Shown in pieces: positions 37,090 through 45,025 of a stretch of 64,000 nt of DNA. The DNA is taken from the NCBI GenBank assembly GCA_964551335.1, contig CAZKCO010000017.1, positions 46,719 through 110,718 on the forward strand. Reading direction: 5' to 3'. Below the pieces are notes generated by a model. That model did no database searches and was not told the origin of the DNA. It was given only the letters and a program-made list of their open reading frames with translations. The translations under genes were made by a program, and so were the position numbers. The DNA comes from Tunicatimonas sp964551335. GTDB taxonomy: Bacteria; Bacteroidota; Bacteroidia; Cytophagales; Cyclobacteriaceae. The first letter of the stretch is position 1. Each line of letters opens with the position of its first letter.

Positions 37090-37236
37090 TAGGTGTTGCA
37101 ATATAAAAGCATGTAAAATCTTCAACGCTTAAAATAATTAATCCTAGTCTAACGCCATAACGCTGGGTGCTCTAAGAGCTTGATACTTCTCCTAAAACAT
37201 TTTGTATATTCGTACTATCACCTATGCAACCAACCT

Positions 37237-38610
37237 ATGTACCGACTATTTACCCTCAGTTTGCTGGTAGCGGCCTGCAACAATGCTCCTTCTCAGGAGA
37301 GCATCCCCAGTGATGCCACCGTTATTACTGGAGTAGAAATTATTGACGTTCGCGATGGTAGTGTTGATTCGGATAAAACCGTTGTGGTGGAAGAAGGACG
37401 GATCAGTCAGATTCTGGAAACCTCTCCCGAAATAGCCAATGGCACCATCATCATTGATGGAAAGGGCAAGTATTTAATGCCGGGGCTAGCCGAAATGCAC
37501 GCCCATATTCCCTCGCCCGAATGGGGACGCAACCGCACGGAAGAAACTTTATTTCTGTATTTATCCAATGGGGTAACTACCATCCGGGGAATGCTCGGGC
37601 ATCCGGTACATTTAGAGCTGCGCGAACAAGCAAAGAACAACGAGATTCTGAGTCCGCGCATTTTTACTTCCAGCCCCTCCCTCAACGGTAACACCGTCCC
37701 CACTCCCGAAGAAGCCCGCGCCAAAGTAACTGCCTATCAGCAAGATGGCTACGATTTTCTAAAAATCCACCCGGGTATTCCGTTAGAAGCCTTTGATGAA
37801 CTGGTAAAGACCGCCAACGAAGTGGGAATTGATTTTGCCGGGCATGTTCCGGTAGATGTGGGCATCCGCCACGCGCTGGAAAGCGGCTACGCCTCGGTAG
37901 ACCACGTGGATGGTTTTCTGGAAGGACTGGTTCCCGAAGATGCCGGAGTAGAAGCGGATCAGAACGGGTTCTTTGGCTATAACTTCACCGACCTGGCCGA
38001 TACTACCTTAATGGATGAGCTGGTGCAGATGACTAAGGAGCATAACGTATGGGTAGTCCCTACGCAAAGCTTATTTGATCGCTGGTTTTCTCCCCTGATA
38101 GCAACTGACCTTGCTGCGGCCCCCGAGATGAAGTATATGCCCGCGTCTACCATTGAAGACTGGGTCAGCTCCAAGCAAAATCTGGTGGGAACTGATGCGT
38201 ACAGTGCCGAACAGTGGAAAGAGTTTAATGCTATCCGGCTGAAGCTGATTCAGGAATTGCACCGTAACGGACACGGCCTGCTGCTGGGCTCCGATGCCCC
38301 GCAGGTGTTTAACGTACCGGGTTTCTCCATTCACCACGAACTACAGGGCATGCTGGATGCCGGACTCTCTCCCCTGGAAGCTATTCAGATTGGCACCCTT
38401 AACCCGGCAAAGTATTTTGGAATGGAGGGTGAGTTCGGAGAAGTAATTACCGGAGCCAGTGCTGATCTGCTACTACTGAACGCTAATCCGTTAGAAGACC
38501 TGGACAACCTGCAAGAACCGGAAGGAGTGATGGTACGTGGCCGCTGGCTCAGCCGGGAAGATATTGATAACCGCCTGGCTGAAATTGCCGAAGTATCTGC
38601 TGAACTTTAA
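37237..38610 (+). CDS. amidohydrolase lipoprotein (imidazolonepropionase-like)
   Basis: 457 residues from the ATG at 37237, which makes a lipobox LSLLVAACNNAPS; an earlier in-frame start is possible but gives a poorer leader. The urease-type amidohydrolase fold has the HxH metal pair in MPGLAEMHAHIPSPE, a His in DFAGHVPVDVG, another His in SVDHVDGFLE and the catalytic Asp in LLLGSDAPQVF. The late LSPLEAIQIGTLNPAKYFGM is characteristic. The enzyme should be anchored in the envelope; the substrate is unknown. The sulfatase gene follows. Confidence 0.9.
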   Translation: MYRLFTLSLLVAACNNAPSQESIPSDATVITGVEIIDVRDGSVDSDKTVVVEEGRISQILETSPEIANGTIIIDGKGKYLMPGLAEMHAHIPSPEWGRNRTEETLFLYLSNGVTTIRGMLGHPVHLELREQAKNNEILSPRIFTSSPSLNGNTVPTPEEARAKVTAYQQDGYDFLKIHPGIPLEAFDELVKTANEVGIDFAGHVPVDVGIRHALESGYASVDHVDGFLEGLVPEDAGVEADQNGFFGYNFTDLADTTLMDELVQMTKEHNVWVVPTQSLFDRWFSPLIATDLAAAPEMKYMPASTIEDWVSSKQNLVGTDAYSAEQWKEFNAIRLKLIQELHRNGHGLLLGSDAPQVFNVPGFSIHHELQGMLDAGLSPLEAIQIGTLNPAKYFGMEGEFGEVITGASADLLLLNANPLEDLDNLQEPEGVMVRGRWLSREDIDNRLAEIAEVSAEL

Positions 38611-38661
38611 ATCAATGAGCGGGGCACCCCGTGCAATGAGCAGTTAGCAATGAGAAATGAA

Positions 38662-38689
38662 TGTGGACTGTGGACTGTGGACTGTGGAC
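38662..38689 (+). repeat. heptanucleotide tandem repeat (TGTGGAC)x4
   Basis: Four exact copies of TGTGGAC lie 18 bp upstream of the sulfatase start codon. The preceding sequence also repeats CAATGAG-like words. The position suits a slipped-strand control of promoter or ribosome binding spacing. Confidence 0.9.
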
Positions 38690-38706
38690 TAAAAACTAAC
38701 CAAACT

Positions 38707-40320
38707 ATGACTAACCGATCTATTCTACTACTATTTATCCTATCAATAACCTTCTTCGCCTGCCAGCCTTCCGAAGAAACGGAGGAAGCCCGACGACCCA
38801 ACGTGCTCTTCATTCTGGCCGATGATCTGGGTTATCACGACCTGAGCAGCACCGGTAGCGAATACTACGAAACACCTAACATTGACCGTATCGCCCAGAT
38901 GGGCATGCGGTTTACCCAGGGTTACGCGGCCTGCCAGGTGTGCAGCCCTTCCCGGGCCAGCATCATGAGCGGGAAGTTTCCCGCCCGCCACGGCATCACC
39001 GACTGGATTGGCGCGAAGACCGGCACCGACTGGCGCGACCATGACCGGCACAACAAATTGCTCCCGGCCGAGTACGTTCATAACCTCCCGAAAGAATACA
39101 CCACCTTACCCGAAGCCTTTCAGGAAGCGGGATATACTACCTTCTTTTCCGGAAAATGGCACCTGGGCTACGAAGGCTCCTACCCGGAAGACCACGGCTT
39201 TGATATCAACAAGGCTGGCTGGGAGAGAGGGAGTCCGGCCGGAGGCTTCTTTGCTCCGCATAATAATCCTAAGCTGGAAGCTAAAACACCGGGAGAAAAC
39301 CTGACGCTACGGCTGGCGGAGGAAACGGTTGACTTTCTCCGCTCGCACCAAGACTCGGCTTTCTTCGCTTTTCTTTCCTTTTACGCCGTGCACGCTCCGC
39401 TGGAAACTACCCAGCAGAAGTGGGCGAAGTACCGGCAAAAGGCTGAGGATCAGGGGGTAGCGGATCTTGGCTTTGTGATGGAACGACGGTTGCCTATCCG
39501 CATGGTGCAGGATCATCCGGTATATGCCGGACTGGTGGAAACCATGGACGATGCCGTAGGAATGGTATTGGACGAACTGGAGGCATTGGGGTTGGATGAT
39601 AATACCATCATCGTCTTCACTTCCGACAACGGTGGGGTGGCTTCGGGCGATGCTTACGCCACCACCAATCTGCCGCTACGCGGCGGTAAGGGCTACCAGT
39701 GGGAAGGCGGTATTCGTGAGCCGTATTTCATTGCGGTGCCCTGGATTGGAACGGTAGACAAACAAAGCGCCGTACCCGTATCGGGGGTAGACTTCTACCC
39801 CACCCTGCTGGATTTGGCCGGACTGGATCTGAAGCCGACCGAACATACTGATGGCTTAAGTCTGCTGCCGCTGTTGCAGGGCGATTCTATTGCCGAACGT
39901 CCTTTGTACTGGCATTATCCGCACTACGGCAATCAGGGAGGCGATCCGTCGTCCATTATTCGCTTGGGCGACTGGAAGCTGATTCACTACTGGGAAGATA
40001 GTACCCGGGAGTTGTACAACCTGAAAGAAGACCCCCGGGAGGCGGCCAATGTTATTGAGCAAAACTCCGAAGTAGCCGAACGACTGGGACAACAATTAGA
40101 GCAGTTCCTGGCTGAAACCGAGGCTAATACCCCGGAACCCGACCCGGAATACAACGAGCAACTGGCCGAGGAGCGGCAGCAACGTATTGTAAATCAGCTT
40201 TTACCCCGCTTGGAGCAGCAGCGTACCGAATTCCTGCAAGAAGACTGGCAACCCAACGAAGACTGGTGGGGCAGCCAGGTTGATTCTACCAGTCAAGGGA
40301 ATTTAACCGTGCGCGATTAG
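38707..40320 (+). CDS. type I sulfatase lipoprotein
   Basis: 537 residues from the ATG at 38707, giving the lipobox ITFFACQPS; the longer frame from 38650 translates the heptamer repeat and is unlikely. The sulfatase signature CSPSRASIMSGKFPARHG contains the Cys that is converted to formylglycine. Metal ligands are in NVLFILADDLGYHD and FTSDNGGVASG; GKWHLG is also intact. The C-terminus has a charged tail. It would remove sulfate from carbohydrates in the periplasm, fitting a marine polysaccharide lifestyle. Confidence 0.95.
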   Translation: MTNRSILLLFILSITFFACQPSEETEEARRPNVLFILADDLGYHDLSSTGSEYYETPNIDRIAQMGMRFTQGYAACQVCSPSRASIMSGKFPARHGITDWIGAKTGTDWRDHDRHNKLLPAEYVHNLPKEYTTLPEAFQEAGYTTFFSGKWHLGYEGSYPEDHGFDINKAGWERGSPAGGFFAPHNNPKLEAKTPGENLTLRLAEETVDFLRSHQDSAFFAFLSFYAVHAPLETTQQKWAKYRQKAEDQGVADLGFVMERRLPIRMVQDHPVYAGLVETMDDAVGMVLDELEALGLDDNTIIVFTSDNGGVASGDAYATTNLPLRGGKGYQWEGGIREPYFIAVPWIGTVDKQSAVPVSGVDFYPTLLDLAGLDLKPTEHTDGLSLLPLLQGDSIAERPLYWHYPHYGNQGGDPSSIIRLGDWKLIHYWEDSTRELYNLKEDPREAANVIEQNSEVAERLGQQLEQFLAETEANTPEPDPEYNEQLAEERQQRIVNQLLPRLEQQRTEFLQEDWQPNEDWWGSQVDSTSQGNLTVRD

Positions 40321-40347
40321 ATTAGAGACTTGCAAACAGAAAAATGT

Positions 40348-40411
40348 GAAGATGCTGCTGGGAGTATTCTGCAAAGTCCCTCCTACAGGATAGACCAACA
40401 TCAGCATCTTC
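40348..40411. repeat. inverted repeat after the sulfatase gene
   Basis: GAAGATGCTG (40348-40357) and CAGCATCTTC (40402-40411) form a perfect 10-bp stem with a 44-bp loop. No T-run follows. The interval 40321-40967 has no supportable gene; it also holds two copies of CACTACGATCAGCC (about 40734 and 40912) and palindrome A. Confidence 0.55.
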
Positions 40412-40777
40412 CTCACGCCCGGACTGTCTTCCGACCAGCTTCGCCGGTTTGATCTAATTTCACGCAACAGATTTTCTCTTACTACTCCTAAGATCCTCGT
40501 CATCTTATATTAGTATGGATCTTTAAAGTGATTTGATGCCTAACTAAGCTGTTAGTAGTGTTCTGAAAGGACACTGCTGACGTTCAATGATATACAGGGA
40601 CTTAGTCCGAGACGCGTAGTCCCGGCCCTCATGAAGTGATCTCCGACGATTAGGCTCAAACGAAGATCAATCCTCTACCACCCGGAACTAAGTTCCTCTT
40701 TCACATTAGCAAGATCGCAGTGCTCTTAGCAGAACACTACGATCAGCCTAGGGTTCGAGCGCAACTCCTATGGTACT

Positions 40778-40860
40778 TCCCCGGATGAGGCTCTGCGAAT
40801 TCCGGGGTCTCCCTCCAAGAATGCTGGAGACCCCGGAATTCGTTTTCACTCATCCGGGGA
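40778..40860. repeat. mosaic palindrome, copy A (35-bp arms)
   Basis: Two 35-base arms (40778-40812 and 40826-40860) are complementary except for a central six-base block, around a 13-base loop. The arms contain TCCCCGGATGAG and CGAATTCCGGGGTCTCC. The same words recur in copies B, C and D. No coding potential. Confidence 0.85.
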
Positions 40861-40967
40861 GAGGATTTTTTAAAATATGTCTCTTAGCTATTATTAGAGC
40901 TTCTGCCAAATCACTACGATCAGCCGAGGCAATGACTATTCATCAGTCATTAATCATTAATCATCCA

Positions 40968-41609
40968 TCAGGCTGGGACGACGATGCCAAGTACTTCCAG
41001 CAACTGGGGGTCATCTTTAAGCGCCATCTTGGCAACCTTGGTAAACTCCCGCAACCAGGTGCGCAACTCGGCTAAAGCTTGCTTACGCTTGTCGGTGGCC
41101 GACTCGGCGTTACCTTTTTGCTGAAGGTACTCGGCGTGTAATTCCGATAGTGAGGCTACGTTGGCCTGGGCCTGGGTGAGTTCTTCGGCTTTGATGCCCA
41201 GCTTCTGCATTTCTTTGCTTTTGGGGGCTACAACCTCGTAGAAGTCCCCGGCCTGATCCAGTATATCCGAAATCCGGTTGGGAACGCGGCGATCAAGGCG
41301 GGCGCGCATGAGGGTTTCGGGCTCCTGTCGAAAAACGGTTTTGGCTACCGTCCGATGCTCGGCGTACTGCTGGCGGAAGTTAGTCCACTCGGTGCGCCAG
41401 GTGCGAACGGCAATTTGCTTCAAACTATAGCTTTCTTTTTTGGTCTGCTGGGCCAGTTTGGCGTTGGCCAGTATGGTATCGGCCCGGGTAATTTGCGGAT
41501 CGCCGTAGCCCCAGTCCTTCAGTTTTTGCTTAATGACCGGATGCTTTTTCGTATTGTTGATCATGGTTTGCGCCTGCATCAGGTCATTGTTGATCGTCTG
41601 ACTTTTCAT
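40968..41609 (-). CDS. hypothetical helical protein
   Basis: 213 residues, not recognised. Composition is charged and helical with predicted coiled-coil stretches (ELTQAQANVASLSELHAEYL; KRKQALAELRTWLREFTKVA). The N-terminal half contains HPVIKQKLKDWGYGDPQI and TRADTILANAKLAQQ. No signal peptide or membrane segment. It stands alone between palindromes A and B, and its base composition is like the neighbouring chromosome rather than the AT-rich cassettes. Confidence 0.65.
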   Translation of the reverse strand: MKSQTINNDLMQAQTMINNTKKHPVIKQKLKDWGYGDPQITRADTILANAKLAQQTKKESYSLKQIAVRTWRTEWTNFRQQYAEHRTVAKTVFRQEPETLMRARLDRRVPNRISDILDQAGDFYEVVAPKSKEMQKLGIKAEELTQAQANVASLSELHAEYLQQKGNAESATDKRKQALAELRTWLREFTKVAKMALKDDPQLLEVLGIVVPA

Positions 41610-41666
41610 CTTAGCTCTGTGGTTTAAGGGTTATAAAATACTCAATTGAATCTATATTAACGTTTA

Positions 41667-41762
41667 CCCGGATTGATTCCGGTCGGCGTCCAGCGTGGAA
41701 CGCCCCGACGGGGTCTCCCCCTACTATGCGGGAGATGCCGGGTGCCGGCCACCGGCAAGAAT
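41667..41762. repeat. mosaic palindrome, copy B
   Basis: GC-rich nested hairpins. The 47 bases at 41709-41755 are an exact inverted copy of 46103-46149 (copy C). It ends CCGGCAAGAAT, as do copy D and, with a change, copy C. A GTTATTGGT core that could be a cassette start lies just after it (41770). Confidence 0.85.
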
Positions 41763-41995
41763 CTGCTGAGTTATTGGTGAATGTTTACAAATAATTGAGA
41801 GGTCAAATCTAGCGGACTGGAAAGCCGTTTACCACGCATCTTCCCCCGACACCTTACCCGCGTAAGTTTTTTAGTACCCGCCGGTATGTAAGATTGTACG
41901 CAGACCATTGCTGCTCTCGTAAAAAACTGCGCTTATTGGCGGTAACGGTCATTTGCCGATCGGAAAAGTGGCGGAAAATCTTAATTTTGGCTGAA

Positions 41996-42231
41996 TCAAA
42001 AATTTTGATTCTGGGCCGATGGGAAGTAAAAACGTCCATAAATCGGCAATTCCTGGGCATTCTGAAATGAAACGGTGCATGAATCCCGGATTCCTCACCT
42101 GTTTCGACTGAGAATGCGTAAGAATCGGCGATTATCGTACATAATTTTTTCAAACTGCCCATAAATCCACGATTCTTGTGCATTCTCAAATGATTTTGTA
42201 CATAAATCGCGGATTTTCGTACGAAAATAAG
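41996..42231. repeat. 41-bp-period tandem repeat of AATC-N3-GATT dyads
   Basis: Units begin at 41996, 42037, 42078, 42119, 42160 and 42201, all 41 bp apart. Each carries a small dyad near its start: for example AATCCCGGATT, AATCGGCGATT, AATCCACGATT and AATCGCGGATT. The rest of the unit varies. Four helical turns separate the dyads, so a protein bound at each would lie on one face. An ORF of 111 codons on the minus strand (41854-42189) crosses the array but shifts frame from unit to unit and is judged spurious. Confidence 0.75.
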
Positions 42232-42505
42232 TTTGCCGGAAGGGCGAGAAGCAGTTTTTGGTAGTGATGAAAATGATTTTCTGAGGAAGTTTATTTTGTA
42301 AGTTTATTCATATCCTCAGAATGGCAAAATGTTATTATATTTAACTATTCGGCGGGTTCTTCAGAAATACGGAATTCGTGATCCAAGAATTTAAAAGATC
42401 GCCCCACAGAAAATGGCTGAGCTATAGAAGAAATAACGGCAACAAGTCTCCGTTACCCGCCAGTATCAGCAGGATAACGGAGATATTGCCATTATCAATT
42501 TGTTA
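42187..42505. repeat. 319-bp direct repeat, copy 1
   Basis: This matches 43696-44014 with two mismatches and no gap. It contains the last unit of the 41-bp array, a long AT-rich noncoding stretch and a strong hairpin, and stops being similar within the GTTA of the cassette core. No gene is visible. Confidence 0.95.
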
Positions 42506-42508
42506 TGC
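42431..42508. other. attC-like site a
   Basis: AAATAAC (42431) and GTTATGC (42502) bound a hairpin in which ATAACGGCAA pairs with TTGCCATTAT (one mismatch) and CTCCGTTA with TAACGGAG. The length of 78 bp fits attC sites. It ends the preceding, apparently gene-less, segment. Confidence 0.55.
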
Positions 42509-42518
42509 CCTATGTGAA

Positions 42519-42550
42519 TTGAAAAAGGAAAGTGTAAATGGCTATCTTTG
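42519..42550 (+). promoter_or_regulatory. promoter inside the first cassette
   Basis: TTG (42519-42521), 21 bp, then TATCTTTG (42543-42550) is a canonical Bacteroidota promoter. The start codon at 42555 is only 4 bp after the -7 box, so the transcript should be leaderless or almost so. Confidence 0.55.
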
Positions 42551-42554
42551 AAGT

Positions 42555-43382
42555 ATGGATAGCCAAGAAAGATACATTAATCCGTTCACCGATTTTGGTT
42601 TCAAAAAACTGTTCGGGACAGAATTTAACAAGGAGCTACTGATTGATTTTCTAAATCAGGTGCTTAGCGACAGAGAGCGTATTCAGGATTTGACCTATTT
42701 GAATACCGAAAATCTAGGTAATACGGAGACCGACCGGAAAGCGATTTTTGATCTGTATTGTGAGAATAAGAAGGGTGAGAAATTTATCATTGAATTGCAA
42801 AATGTCAAACAGCAGTACTTTAAGGACCGAAGTATTTACTATTCCACCTTTCCGGTTCAAAGCCAAGCACCAAAGGGTAGAGAGTGGGACTATTATCTGA
42901 AAGCCGTTTATACAATCGGAATTTTGAACTTCAGTTTCCCAGATAAAAGTGAGCAGGAAAGATTCTTGCGAGAGGTGCAGTTAGTAGATACAGCGACTCA
43001 GGAAGTCTTTTACGATAAATTGACATTTTTATATCTGGAAATGCCAAAATTCCGAAAAACAGAAGATGAATTGGTAAGTCAATTTGACAAGTGGATGTAT
43101 GTGCTAAAGAATCTGCATCGTTTGCAGGATAGACCCGTTAAATTACAAGAGAAAGTATTTGAGAAATTATTTTCAGAAGCCGAGATTGCCAAATTAAACT
43201 CAGAAGATATGAAAGCATATGAAGAAAGCCTGAAAGTCTACCGGGATAATTACAGTGTCATAGAGACTGCCAAGAATGATACTAGAATCGAGATTGCCAA
43301 ACGTTTAAAAAACAAAGGTATCGACTTTGAAACAATTGCTGAAACTACGGGACTTTCAAAAGAACAAATAGAGAAATTATAA
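42555..43382 (+). CDS. Rpn-family nuclease/transposase-like protein (PD-(D/E)XK), cassette 1
   Basis: 275 residues. The start YINPFTDFGFKKLFGTEFNK and the catalytic region RKAIFDLYCENKKGEKFIIE (Asp, then Glu-x-Gln) define the Rpn/TIGR01784 family of PD-(D/E)XK nucleases. E. coli relatives (RpnA-E) are DNA endonucleases that promote RecA-independent recombination. A C-terminal helical segment ends in GIDFETIAETTGLSKEQIEK, an HTH-like tail common in the family. The gene is the only one of its cassette and has its own promoter. AT-rich composition unlike the flanking chromosome. Confidence 0.9.
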   Translation: MDSQERYINPFTDFGFKKLFGTEFNKELLIDFLNQVLSDRERIQDLTYLNTENLGNTETDRKAIFDLYCENKKGEKFIIELQNVKQQYFKDRSIYYSTFPVQSQAPKGREWDYYLKAVYTIGILNFSFPDKSEQERFLREVQLVDTATQEVFYDKLTFLYLEMPKFRKTEDELVSQFDKWMYVLKNLHRLQDRPVKLQEKVFEKLFSEAEIAKLNSEDMKAYEESLKVYRDNYSVIETAKNDTRIEIAKRLKNKGIDFETIAETTGLSKEQIEKL

Positions 43383-43402
43383 ATCCACCGTGGACGCGGA
43401 CA

Positions 43403-43430
43403 GGGCATAACCATGCATAGGCGTTATAGG
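43403..43430. other. attC-like site b, truncated
   Basis: GGGCATAAC (43403-43411) is the exact complement of the core at the start of this cassette (42502-42510). It is followed after 11 bp by GTTATAGG, so ATAAC/GTTAT close a small hairpin. At under 30 bp it is shorter than known attC sites; the right part appears to be replaced by the enolase-gene tail that begins at 43431. Confidence 0.5.
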
Positions 43431-43440
43431 CAATGAAAAC

Positions 43441-43457
43441 GATCTTCACCGAAGATC
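43441..43457 (-). terminator. terminator of the enolase-like fragment 1
   Basis: On the minus strand GATCTTC GGT GAAGATC is followed by GTTTTCATT. It sits just after the stop codon of the enolase-superfamily fragment and was probably its native terminator. Confidence 0.65.
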
Positions 43458-43463
43458 ATTTTC

Positions 43464-43694
43464 TCAATCAAAGAAATTCTTGCCATCTTCTTCTAAATAT
43501 TGTTTTGCTTCTTCCACAATAAATTCAACCCCAAGGCCGGGACGGTCCGAAACGGCAACAAGGCCATCTTTCACGATAGGATCGGGCAGACCATCAATAA
43601 TTTCATACCACCATTTCTCGGCCGGAGCCGGGTATTCAAACGCAATAAAATTTTCGGGCAGGGCCGCACCTACCTGCACGTGAGCAGCGCATTT
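43464..43694 (-). pseudogene. C-terminal fragment of an enolase-superfamily enzyme, copy 1
   Basis: About 76 codons of the mandelate racemase/muconate lactonizing type: AAHVQVGAALPENFIAFEYP, then EKWWYEIIDGLPDPIVKDG and DRPGLGVEFIVEEAKQYLEE. The GLGVEF motif is the usual C-terminal end of such dehydratases. The 5' part is missing; homology stops where the 319-bp repeat begins. It lies opposite to the cassette genes. Confidence 0.8.
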
Positions 43695-43695
43695 C

Positions 43696-44014
43696 CAAAT
43701 GATTTTGTCCAGAAATCGCGGATTTTCGTACGAAAATAAGTTTGCCGGAAGGGCGAGAAGCAGTTTTTGGTAGTGATGAAAATGATTTTCTGAGGAAGTT
43801 TATTTTGTAAGTTTATTCATATCCTCAGAATGGCAAAATGTTATTATATTTAACTATTCGGCGGGTTCTTCAGAAATACGGAATTCGTGATCCAAGAATT
43901 TAAAAGATCGCCCCACAGAAAATGGCTGAGCTATAGAAGAAATAACGGCAACAAGTCTCCGTTACCCGCCAGTATCAGCAGGATAACGGAGATATTGCCA
44001 TTATCAATTTGTTA
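43696..44014. repeat. 319-bp direct repeat, copy 2
   Basis: This matches 42187-42505 with two mismatches. On its left it abuts the enolase-like fragment rather than the 41-bp array; on its right it is followed by a different cassette. The divergence point on the right is at the G^TTA core. Confidence 0.95.
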
Positions 44015-44017
44015 GCC
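43940..44017. other. attC-like site c
   Basis: The same hairpin as site a, now followed by the core GTTAGCC of the next cassette. The left core (AAATAAC) complements the GTTATAGG at 43423 only partly, which agrees with this end having been copied from the segment before cassette 1. Confidence 0.5.
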
Positions 44018-44022
44018 ACAAT

Positions 44023-44856
44023 ATGAGAATCACAATAGTCATAATATATCTGCTTTCTGTTGGTCTAGTAAATGCCCAGACACTTAACGACTTTGGTAAG
44101 ACTCCAGAAAAGATTGAAAAATCAATCGCTACAGATGAGCTTTTGAAAAAGTTAAATTGGGAATCAATCAATCAATTCTGTAAAAGCAATGATGGCTTTT
44201 ATTCGTATGAAAGAATTAATGGGTTACTAACTGAATATGAGTATGTGAAACAGGGCCGAGTGGAATCATTTGAAATCGTAAGCTTCAATGGGTACGTTTT
44301 GGAATTCTATTTTGATATACCTGAATTGAAAAGAACAAATGAGTATTTCTTCGACAAAAAATTATGGCTTCAGTATGTGAACGAAATGATTCCTGAGCTG
44401 CCCGACAGTCTTTTGCTAACTGAAGACGAACCTACAGATTTATTGAAAGGACTTTACAGATTAATTGGTGTCGATGCTGTTGATGAATATGGATGGATTT
44501 GTGAATACTCTACAGTTGGGATGCCACCTAAGCGAAGACAAGGAGTAATTTCCTTAATTGAGAACAATCGAATTGACTTACTTAGAAAACTGATGAATCA
44601 TCCGAATCCTCAAATCAAATTATACGCTATTGATGCTTTAATTTACTTGGACAGTCAATCAAATATTCTAACCGATAAAGATTGGCAATCTATCTTCGAT
44701 TTTAGAGATAGTGGAACAATGATAAGAACCTGTGGTAATATGGGTTCCTATAAGATTTACGAAACACCAATCGCTGACCTTCTTTCCAAGAAGGCAATTA
44801 ATGACATCCCTAAGAACTATAAGATGTTGAAAGAAATAGGCTATTTAAATAAATAA
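44023..44856 (+). CDS. exported hypothetical protein, cassette 2
   Basis: 277 residues with a signal peptide (MRITIVIIYLLSVGLVNAQ). No family is recognised. After an N-terminal helical region the middle has a beta-rich part (VSFNGYVLEFYFDIPELKRT), and residues 195-240 (LLRKLMNHPNPQIKLYAIDA) look like a single HEAT-like helical pair. The start codon lies 11 bp after the cassette boundary, and the stop is one base before the distal core, so it fills its cassette almost completely. AT-rich. Confidence 0.75.
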   Translation: MRITIVIIYLLSVGLVNAQTLNDFGKTPEKIEKSIATDELLKKLNWESINQFCKSNDGFYSYERINGLLTEYEYVKQGRVESFEIVSFNGYVLEFYFDIPELKRTNEYFFDKKLWLQYVNEMIPELPDSLLLTEDEPTDLLKGLYRLIGVDAVDEYGWICEYSTVGMPPKRRQGVISLIENNRIDLLRKLMNHPNPQIKLYAIDALIYLDSQSNILTDKDWQSIFDFRDSGTMIRTCGNMGSYKIYETPIADLLSKKAINDIPKNYKMLKEIGYLNK

Positions 44857-44857
44857 A

Positions 44858-44992
44858 GTGGCTAACAATGTATATAAAAAATAGGCGAAACAGTAGTAAA
44901 TTCAAGGCTTTTAGCTCGTATCAAACTTTGCGCTTATCTGAAAGTTCAGTGCTTCGAAATCGCCTACTTTTCATATACTAAACGTTAGGCAC
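44858..44992. other. complete attC-like recombination site d
   Basis: GTGGCTAAC (44858-44866) and GTTAGGC (44984-44990) are the outer cores. Between them TATAT (44871) pairs with ATATA (44973), the A-run with the T-run, and TAGGCGA (44882-44888) with TCGCCTA (44960-44966); the centre is a variable 70-bp loop. Length, paired outer and inner boxes and imperfect stem are those of a long attC such as the VCR type. Confidence 0.75.
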
Positions 44993-45025
44993 AATCAAGA
45001 TTAGGAAAAAGTCGTATATTAAAAT

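Noticed and set aside
40303..40503. 66-codon minus-strand ORF after the sulfatase
   Set aside because: It crosses the sulfatase end and a 10-bp inverted repeat; no recognisable motif. A transposase remnant was considered but could not be supported.
41667..41762. Palindrome B as an attC site, because a GTTATTGGT core follows it
   Set aside because: Copies A, C and D of the same family have no matching core pair, and the internal modules do not follow the attC box order. Kept only as a weak possible boundary of the segment before cassette 1.
41854..42189. 111-codon ORF on the minus strand
   Set aside because: It runs through a 41-bp tandem array, which is not a multiple of three, so unit translations differ; no start signal or protein-like pattern.
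41996..42231. CRISPR-like regular spacing
   Set aside because: The conserved dyad is only about 11 bp and the 30-bp intervals are partly similar to each other; no cas gene is present.
42555..43382. Rpn gene as evidence for a transposon
   Set aside because: No inverted ends or target duplications surround it; the boundaries fit cassette cores instead.
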